A stretch of 64,000 nt of DNA from Embiotoca jacksoni (Eukaryota > Chordata > Actinopteri > Embiotocidae), in contig JAKOON010000028.1 in the NCBI GenBank assembly GCA_022577435.1, forward strand, positions 1,116,001 to 1,180,000, written 5' to 3'. A program made the translations under genes and the position numbers. The notes beneath the pieces are model-generated. The model searched no databases, was not told the origin of the DNA, and saw nothing but the letters and a program-made list of their open reading frames with translations. This document shows, in pieces, positions 55,984 through 64,000 of the stretch. The stretch's first letter is position 1; the number at the start of each line of letters is the position of its first letter.

Positions 55984-57880
55984 GTTATGATAAAATATGA
56001 TTCCGTTTGTTTTGTTCCTTCCACACATGCAGCTGTGTTTGTAAAGCAGCTGATCTCTTTGTTACTGAGAGACGGTCCAGCAACAGCCCAGTTAAAGCAG
56101 TCGGATACAAGCTGACACAAACTGGGGTTAAATATGCAGCTGCAGTGTGTTTATATATACTGTACAGTGTACAGAACCAAATAATCATCAGTGCTGATCA
56201 ATAACCAGATCAATATCCTGATTAATAACCAGATCAATAACCTGAAGCTGCTTTAGTGTTTAAACATGTTTATTAAGTTAATGAATGGAATACAGGAGGT
56301 GAGTTGACGATGTCACCACAGAGTCCCACCTACTCAGGTTTCCATGCCAATGCTGCCAGAGATGACTCGGAGACATTCAAAGGATCATTCTGTGTTTTAT
56401 CATTTTAATCCATTAAGTATAAACCCGGTTTAGACCTCAAACCCGAACCTCACAGCAGGTTTATCAGGGTCCACTACAGTCCATCAGAGCCCATCAGGGT
56501 CCACCACAGTCTATCAGGGTTTGTCGAGGTCCATCAGGGTCCACCACAGTCCATCAGAGCCCACCAAATTCCAACAGGGTCCATCAGGGTCCTCCATAGT
56601 CCAACAGGGACAATCAGGGTTCACCACAGTCCAACAGGGTCCACCACAGTCCATCAGGGTCCTCCACAGCCCATCAGGGTCCGCCACAGTCTGACAGGTT
56701 CCATCAGCGTCCACCACAGTCCATCAGAGCCCATCAGGGTCCACCACAGTCTATCAGGGTTTGTCAAGATCTATCAGGGTCCACCACAGTCCATTAGAGC
56801 CCACCAAATTCCAACAGGGTCCATCAGGGTCCTCCACAGTCCGACAGGGTCCACCACAGTCCATCGGGGTCCTCCACAGTCCGACAGGGTCCATCAGGGT
56901 CCACCACAGTCCATTGGGGTCCTCCACAGTCCAACAGGGTCTATCAGGGTCCACCACAGTCAATCAGGGTCCTCCACAGTCCAACAGGGTCTATCAGGGT
57001 CCATCAGCTACTAGGTTTAGTTTTAAATCTATATTAGGGAGATCTTAGTGTTTTCTCATTTCTTCAACCAGCAAACTAAAGTTATTTAAATATTAATATT
57101 TACACTTTTTTCGTGATTCGGACCCAGTAGGCGGGGCTCCTGTCTGTTACCATGGTAACTTAGACACAGACAGGGGGCCTGAGTCAGGGTTGCCCACAGG
57201 AGAAAAACCAGCAACACCAACCAGACCAAAGAAATATCAGTCAACTGGTTACTTCAACACATTGTCAGTCTGATGAATCAGTCTGGTCTGGTTCGGTCCA
57301 GTTGGGTTCCAGATGATACACGTCCACGCTGGGAACCCAGAAAGTCCAAAGCCTGGTCTTTCAGACTACAATTAATTAAAGTCAATGAAGAAGAAACACT
57401 ACAGAAGAAACTGGAATGAAAGACTCGTTCAGTTTCAACACTGTGAAATGTCCCTTTGGTATCCCACTTAGCTTAAAGCTAACTCTAAAAGACAATCAAT
57501 AAAATGATGAAAAAAAAAAAATAGAGAACCAGTTAGAACCAGGAAGAGCCTTATTGATCTGGAGTGTTATTGTTCCTAGAGTCCCTTTAAAGTCCACATA
57601 GAGAACCAGACCAGACCGAACTGAACTGAAAACTTGCCTTTTAGAAGCAGTTAGAAGCAGTTAGAGTCAGTCAGGACCAGTATGACCGCACTGAACTAAA
57701 CTACAAATTCTAAAACCAGTCTGAAATGAACTGGAATAACTATTAAGAGATTGAGATTAACTGTAAAGAGAGTGAGACGCACCTGAGACATACCTAAGAC
57801 ACACCTGAGACACACCTGAGACATACCTGAGACACATCTGAGAAACACTTGAGAAACACCTGAGATACTCCAGAGAAACA
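55984..57880. repeat. tandem segmental repeat, unit A (1897 bp)
   Basis: Starts GTTATGATAAAATATGATTC. The right half (about 56980-57880) is nearly identical to that of unit B; the left half is more diverged. It includes a CCACAGTCCATCAGGGT minisatellite (56470-57005), a conserved non-coding body and, at 57763-57877, part of the tecpr2 last-intron repeat. Confidence 0.93.
56470..57005. repeat. minisatellite, ~15-30 bp unit GGGTCCACCACAGTCCATCA
   Basis: About 25 units in unit A; shorter versions occur in units B (58440-58755) and C (60184-60499). Asp/Pro/Trp-rich frames here are artefacts. Confidence 0.94.
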
Positions 57881-59624
57881 GTTATGATAAAATGTGATTC
57901 AGTTTGTTTTGTTCCTTCCACACATGCAGCTCAGTGTTTGTAAAGCAGCTGATCTCTTTGTTACTGAGAGACGGTCCAGCAACAGACCAGTAAAAGCAGT
58001 CAGATACAAGCTGACACAAACTGGGGTTAAATATGCAGCTGCAGTGTCTTTATATATGCTGTACAGTGTAAAGAAACCAAATAATCATTAGTGCTGATCA
58101 ATAACCAGATCAATATCCTTATTAATAACCAGATCAAAAACCGTATCAACATCATGATTAATAACCAGATCAATAACCTGAAGCTACTTCAGTGTTTAAA
58201 CATGTTTATTAAGTTAATGAATGGAACACAGGAGGTGAGTTTACACAGAATCTCGAACATGTGACCAATCAACTGACAGCTGGATGACGTCACCACAGAG
58301 TCCCACCTGCTCAGGTTTCCATGCCAACGCTGCCAGAGATGATGAGGAGGCATTTAAAGGATCATTCTGTGTTTTATCATTTTAGTCCATTAAGTATAAA
58401 CCCAGTTTAGACCTCAAACCCGAACCTCACAGCAGGTTTAGAGTCCACCAGGGTCCACTACAGTCCATCAGAGCCCATCAGGGTCCACCACAGTCTATCA
58501 GGGTTTGTCAAGGTCCATCAGGCTCCACCACAGTCCATCAGGGTCCATCAGAACCATCAGAGCCCATCAGGGTCCACCACAGTCCATCAGAGCCCACCAA
58601 ATTCCAACAGGGTCCATCAGGGTCCTCCACAGTCCGAAAGGGTCCACCACAGTCCATCGGGGTCCTCCACAGTCCAATGGGGTCCATCAGGGTCCACCAC
58701 AGTCAATCAGGGTCCTCCACAGTCCAACAGGGTCTATCAGGGTCCATCAGCTACTAGGTTTAGTTTTAAATCTATATTAGGGAGATCTTAGTGTTTTTCT
58801 CATTTCTTCAACCAGCAAACTAAAGTTATTTAAATATTAATATTTACACTTTTTTCGTGACTCTGTCCCAGTAGGCGGGGCTCCTGTCTGTTACCATGGT
58901 AACTTAGACACAGACAGGGGGCCTGAGTCAGGGTTGCCCACAGGAGAAAAACCAGCAACACCAACCAGACCAAAGAAATATCAGTCAACTGGTTACTTCA
59001 ACACATTGTCAGTCTGATGAATCAGTCTGGTCTGGTTCGGTCCAGTTGGGTTCCAGATGATACACGTCCACGCTGGGAACCCAGAAAGTCCAAAGCCTGG
59101 TCTTTCAGACTACAATTAATTAAAGTCAATGAAGAAGAAACACTACAGAAGAAACTGGAATGAAAGACTCGTTCAGTTTCAACACTGTGAAATGTCCCTT
59201 TGGTATCCCACTTAGCTTAAAGCTAACTCTAAAAGACAATCAATAAAATGATGAAAAAAAAAAAATAGAGAACCAGTTAGAACCAGGAAGAGCCTTATTG
59301 ATCTGGAGTGTTATTGTTCCTAGAGTCCCTTTAAAGTCCACATAGAGAACCAGACCAGACCGAACTGAACTGAAAACTTGCCTTTTAGAAGCAGTTAGAA
59401 GCAGTTAGAGTCAGTCAGGACCAGTATGACCGCACTGAACTAAACTACAAATTCTAAAACCAGTCTGAAATGAACTGGAATAACTATTAAGAGATTGAGA
59501 TTAACTGTAAAGAGAGTGAGACGCACCTGAGACATACCTAAGACACACCTGAGACACACCTGAGACATACCTGAGACACATCTGAGAAACACTTGAGAAA
59601 CACCTGAGATACTCCAGAGAAACA
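57881..59624. repeat. tandem segmental repeat, unit B (1744 bp)
   Basis: The left half is nearly identical to unit C (exact 1744-bp offset), the right half nearly identical to unit A. It carries its own minisatellite (58440-58755). Identical small frames at 57894 and 59638 are by-products, not genes. Confidence 0.96.
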
Positions 59625-61205
59625 GTTATGATAAAATGTGATTCAGTTTGTTTTGTTCCTTCCACACATGCAGCTCAGTGTTTGTAAAGCAGCTGATCTC
59701 TTTGTTACTGAGAGACGGTCCAGCAACAGACCAGTAAAAGCAGTCAGATACAAGCTGACACAAACTGGGGTTAAATATGCAGCTGCAGTGTCTTTATATA
59801 TGCTGTACAGTGTAAAGAAACCAAATAATCATTAGTGCTGATCAATAACCAGATCAATATCCTTATTAATAACCAGATCAAAAACCGTATCAACATCATG
59901 ATTAATAACCAGATCAATAACCTGAAGCTACTTCAGTGTTTAAACATGTTTATTAAGTTAATGAATGGAACACAGGAGGTGAGTTTACACAGAATCTCGA
60001 ACATGTGACCAATCAACTGACAGCTGGATGACGTTACCACAGAGTCCCACCTGCTCAGGTTTCCATGCCAACGCTGCCAGAGATGATGAGGAGGCATTTA
60101 AAGGATCATTCTGTGTTTTATCATTTTAGTCCATTAAGTATAAACCCAGTTTAGACCTCAAACCCGAACCTCACAGCAGGTTTAGAGTCCACCAGGGTCC
60201 ACTACAGTCCATCAGAGCCCATCAGGGTCCACCACAGTCTATCAGGGTTTGTCAAGGTCCATCAGGCTCCACCACAGTCCATCAGGGTCCATCAGAACCA
60301 TCAGAGCCCATCAGGGTCCACCACAGTCCATCAGAGCCCACCAAATTCCAACAGGGTCCATCAGGGTCCTCCACAGTCCGAAAGGGTCCACCACAGTCCA
60401 TCGGGGTCCTCCACAGTCCAATGGGGTCCATCAGGGTCCACCACAGTCAATCAGGGTCCTCCACAGTCCAACAGGGTCTATCAGGGTCCATCAGCTACTA
60501 GGTTTAGTTTTAAATCTATATTAGGGAGATCTTAGTGTTTTTCTCATTTCTTCAACCAGCAAACTAAAGTTATTTAAATATTAATATTTACACTTTTTTC
60601 GTGACTCTGTCCCAGTAGGCGGGGCTCCTGTCTGTTACCATGGTAACTTAGACACAGACAGGGGGCCTGAGTCAGGGTTGCCCACAGGAGAAAAACCAGC
60701 AACACCAACCAGACCAAAGAAATATCAGTCAACTGGTTGCTTCATCACATTGTCAGTCTGATGAGTCAGTTTGGTCTGGTTCGGTCCAGTTGGGTTCTAG
60801 ATGATACACGTCCACGCTGGGAACCCAGAAAGTCCAAAGCCTGGTCTTTCAGACTACAATTAATTAAGGTCAATGAAGAAGAAACACTACAGAAGAAACT
60901 GGAATGAAAGACTCGTTTAGTTTCAACACTGTGAAATGTCCCTTTAGTATCCCACTTAGCTTAAAGCTAACTCTAAAACACAATCAATAAAATGATAAAA
61001 AGAGCCTTATTGATCTGGAGTGTTATTGTTCCTAGAGTCCCTTTAAAGTCCACATAGAGAACCAGACCGAACTGAACTGAAAACTTGCCTTTTAGAACCA
61101 GTTAGAAGCAGTTAGAGTCAGTCAGGACCAGTATGACCGCACTGAACTAAACTACAAATTCTAAAACCAGTCTGAAATGAACTGGAATAACTATTAAGAG
61201 ATTAA
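59625..61205. repeat. tandem segmental repeat, unit C
   Basis: Same start as A and B. After about 60510 it diverges moderately (it lacks the GAACCAGTTAGAACCAGG phrase). At 61205 it runs on into the tecpr2 3' UTR and last exon, which A and B lack. Confidence 0.95.
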
Positions 61206-61267
61206 GAACCCACTTTTAACAAGTCAGACCCAGTGAGAACCAGTAGGAACCGGTACCCAGGGACGGG

Positions 61268-61273
61268 TTTATT
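61268..61273 (-). promoter_or_regulatory. poly(A) signal of tecpr2
   Basis: AATAAA on the minus strand, about 325 bp after the stop codon, just before the gene runs into the duplicated unit C. Confidence 0.5.
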
Positions 61274-61597
61274 ACTGGTTTATAACTGGTTCTGATCCAA
61301 TAAAACAACTGTCAGTGAGGGTGTGGTCCCCCTCCCTTTATGGATTAAAGTGCTTCCTGTTACAACAAAAATACAAGTTAACTATATTTCCCAGCAGCCA
61401 CTTGAGTTCCCTGTATGTTGGCTGTCACCTGCCCACTTCGTGTCTGTCAAGCTGTGACATCACAAAGCCCACTTCCTGTCTGCCCGAAAGGAAAGTTCGT
61501 AAACAGGAGGTGTTGTAACGTGACATCACAGCGTCCAGCCAGGTGAATCCAGATGAGACCAATCAATACCAAAAATAGATGACAGTGATGTCACAGG

Positions 61598-61749
61598 TCA
61601 GATGAGCTCCCATTCATCATCAACATCGTCCCCTCCGAGGGCGGGGCCTAAGGGAGCAGGTCTACTGGGCGTCTGTGGAAGGAGCTTCGTCAGCCGACGG
61701 GACAATCCACCAATTAGAGTCACTGCCCACAACTCGTCTTCTGGAGTAA
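61598..61749 (-). CDS. tecpr2: tecpr2 terminal exon with LIR motif
   Basis: Follows the acceptor TCTCTTTACAG and reads V-T-P-E-D-E-L-W-A-V... to D-D-V-D-D-E-W-E-L-I-stop. Acidic residues before W-x-x-I form a canonical Atg8-binding LIR at the very C terminus. Confidence 0.93.
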
Positions 61750-63268
61750 CTGTAAAGAGAGTGAGACGCACCTGAGAAACAGCTGAGAAACAGCTGAGAC
61801 ACACCTGAGTAACATCTGAGATACACCTGAGATACACCTGAGATAAACCTGAGAAACACCTGAGAAACACTTAGGAAACACCTAGGAAACACCTGAGATA
61901 CACCTGAGAAACACCTGAGAAACACCTAGGAAACACCTGAGAAACACCTGAGAAACACTTGAGAAACACTTAGGAAACACCTGAGATACACCTGAGAAAC
62001 ACCTGAGAAACACCTAGGAAACACCCGAGATGCACCCGAGATGCACCCGAGATGCACCCGAGAAACACCCGAGAAACACCCGAGAAATATCTGAGAAATA
62101 TCTGAGAAACACCTGAGAAACACCTGAGATATACCTGAGAAACACCTAAAAAACACCTGAGAAAAATCTGAGAAACACCTGAGATACACCTAAGAAACAC
62201 CTGAGAAAAATCTGAGAAACACCTGAGATAGACCTGAGATACACCTGAGAAACACATGAGAAACATCTGAGATACACCTGAGAAACACCTAGGAAACACC
62301 TGAGATACACCTGAGAAACACCTGAGATAGACCTGCGATACACCAGGGAAACACATGAGAAACATCTGAGATACACCTGAGAAACACCTAGGAAACACCT
62401 GAGATACACCTAAGAAACACCTGAGATAGACCTGAGATACACCTGAGATACATCTGAGAAAGACCTGAGAAACACACCTGAGAAACATCTGAGAAACACC
62501 TGAGAAACACCTGAGAAACACCTGAGATATCACCTGTGCTGAATCAATCTAATCTTAAGGTCAGAAGACACCTGGTCTTACCTGTAAACCAGTTGGCGTT
62601 TCCAGGGATCTTCTTCCAGTAATCTCCTGCAGGGTTTCGTTCCGAGACGCCGTAACGTCGAGCCAAATCTCCATTGACACATCGAACCCACACGGTCCGA
62701 CAGCTGAGGACCAGCTGACTGACAGCTAGACCTGCAGGGACACACATATACACACACCAGTGAAACCAGTCTGTCTGAGGACAGAGCTAAGGACAGACGG
62801 GTGGTGACATCAGACAGGCGAGTACCTGGCACCAGCTCCCAGTCCGTCCCAACAGGCATCTCGTCACTGAGTCCGGTCCTCACAAAGACACTTCCTCTGT
62901 TGTCCAACGCCCAGAGGAGACGATCGTTAGGACTCGTCTGAATACTGACCAGCTGCACTCCTATTGGCTGCAGACACATGACATTACAGTTACATGGACA
63001 GGTAACACACACAGCGGATTTATGTGGATCCAGAGTGTGTTACCTGTACAGGTGGTTATTTGTGGATCCAGAGTGCGTTACCTGTGCAGGTGGTTCTATG
63101 TGGATCCAGAGTGTGTTACCTGTACAGGTGGTTCTATGTGGATCCAGGCCGGCATCATCATGCTCGGGTTCATCGGCTGCGTTCCGACTCTGAAGTAAAC
63201 GACTCCTCGACTGTCCACGGCCCAGACGTTTTGACTGCCACAGCTTACACTGACCAGACGAACACTTC
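61598..63268 (-). CDS. tecpr2: tecpr2, tectonin beta-propeller repeat protein 2 (last four exons, partial)
   Basis: Exons 63120-63268, 62826-62967, 62582-62731 and 61598-61749 join in phase and encode the last 196 residues. The 5' part lies beyond the window; no further exon is seen in 63269-64000. Each exon carries tectonin/propeller blades: VWAVDSRGVVYFRVGTQPMN, LLWALDNRGSVFVRTG, VWVRCVNGDLARRYG and DELWAVTLIGGLSRRL. The ending DDEWELI matches the C-terminal LC3-interacting motif of TECPR2. The human protein binds Atg8-family proteins and supports autophagosome and ER-exit/lysosome traffic; loss causes hereditary sensory and autonomic neuropathy with spastic paraplegia features. The donor of exon 63120-63268 is triplicated, and a long minisatellite fills the last intron. 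Position beside ankrd9 agrees with human 14q32. Confidence 0.95.
61757..62530. repeat. minisatellite, 11-bp unit ACACCTGAGAA in the last tecpr2 intron
   Basis: About 70 units (CACCTGAGAAA and CACCTGAGATA types, with CACCCGAGATG and CACCTAGGAAA variants), with higher-order runs of about 110-120 bp (e.g. 62180-62290 and 62300-62410). It ends within 10 bp of the terminal-exon acceptor. Gene-sense frames of 87-187 codons (SQVFLRCFSGV) are artefacts. Confidence 0.96.
63026..63139. repeat. 38-bp tandem triplication containing the tecpr2 splice donor
   Basis: GGATCC of each unit begins at 63026, 63064 and 63102, with the original at 63140. Each unit contains, in gene sense, CCACCTGTACAG|gtaac, the exon end and 5' splice site of exon 63120-63268. 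Confidence 0.96.
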
Positions 63269-64000
63269 CTGTAACACACAGGTGACCTTTTACCTGAACA
63301 CACCTGAGCAATTAGAGTTAAATATGACAAGGGTTGAGATTTCTGGTGAATGTTTATTTGGTATTTATCTGGTCACATGCAGCACAGTCTGGTACAGGAG
63401 GAACACGAGCAGAGTCATGTGATCGGAACAGATTCCAAGTCAGTCTGTTTTAGAGAGACAGCCTAATTTTTCACAGCAGACTGACAAACTGTCCTTCTGA
63501 CTTCCCAAACTGCAGTTGTTTCAATTATTTTTCTGTTTGTCAACGGCGTCAGAGTCACGTGTCATTTTTATATTGATAATGTGATCAGCACACGTTTTAA
63601 AGGTCCAGTTTACATTACTGATTTGTAATGAATTAAAGTTAAACTGACTCGAAGTCAGCTGATGGTTTATCAGAGAGGACGTCTCACTGCTGGACTCTAA
63701 GACTTGTTTTAGACTTGGTTTAGGGCTTATTTTGGACATGGTTTAGGACTGATTTTGAACTCTGTTTAGGACTGGTTTCAGACTTGGTTTAGGACTGGTT
63801 TCAGACTTGGATTAGGACTGGTTTCGGACTTGGTTTAGGACTGATTTTGGATTTGGTTTAGGACGGATTTCAGACTTGGATTAAGACTGATTTTGGACTT
63901 GGTTTAGGACTGATTTTGGACATGGTTTAGGACTGATTTTGAACTCGATTTAGGATTAATTTTGGACTTAGTTTGGGACTGATTTTAGACTTGGTTTAGG
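63269..64000. other. tecpr2 intron at the window edge
   Basis: Unique AT-rich DNA, then a minisatellite to the end of the window (63690-64000). No exon found. Confidence 0.7.
63690..64000. repeat. minisatellite, ~21-22 bp unit GACTTGGTTTAGGACTGATTT
   Basis: About fourteen units, continuing past the right edge of the window. Confidence 0.94.

Noticed and set aside
57894..58091. 65-residue frame repeated identically at 59638-59835
   Set aside because: Identity reflects the 1744-bp duplication, not selection; unit A has a shifted and altered version.
61926..62533. 187-codon frame SQVFLRCFSGV
   Set aside because: It is the 11-bp minisatellite in the last tecpr2 intron.

Overview
This is vertebrate nuclear DNA, almost certainly from a ray-finned (teleost, percomorph-like) fish. 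Genes are split into short exons with GT..AG introns. Introns are crowded with (CA)n/(GT)n microsatellites, minisatellites, Tc1-like DNA transposons and fish LINE/SINE remnants. There is no bacterial or phage content, no CRISPR array, and I recognised no functional rRNA or tRNA gene.

Layout, left to right. (1) 159-31911, minus strand: mipol1 (mirror-image polydactyly 1), a coiled-coil protein; 14 coding exons located, at least one internal exon not found. Its introns hold an intact-length Tc1 transposase gene with an altered catalytic residue, a solo LTR, LINE fragments, several minisatellites and GC-rich blocks that look like conserved non-coding elements. (2) 32333-35021, minus: a three-exon glutaredoxin-like gene (C5orf63 homologue), one intron of which carries a dead Tc1 element. 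(3) 37763-41100, minus: traf3, 13 coding exons, 595 codons plus stop codon counted together as 596. (4) 45276-51462, minus: rcor1 (CoREST1), 13 coding exons, 457 residues. (5) 54711-55541, plus: ankrd9, a single coding exon. (6) 61598-63268, minus: the last four exons of tecpr2; the rest lies beyond the right edge. ankrd9 and tecpr2 converge, and between them lies a recent tandem triplication of about 1.74-1.9 kb.

The order traf3-rcor1-ankrd9-tecpr2 matches the human 14q32 neighbourhood, which independently supports the gene calls. The genes are not an operon-like system: TRAF3 is an NF-kB/interferon adaptor, RCOR1 a chromatin corepressor scaffold, ANKRD9 a ubiquitin-ligase substrate receptor, TECPR2 an autophagy/secretory protein.

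The most unusual structure is the interplay of minisatellites with splice sites: rcor1 has an 11-copy array in which each unit repeats a 3' splice site plus the first bases of the next exon; tecpr2 has a 38-bp triplication that repeats a 5' splice donor; and the ankrd9-tecpr2 interval carries extra copies of the tecpr2 last-intron acceptor whose exon has been deleted. I did not find a convincing new multi-gene system.
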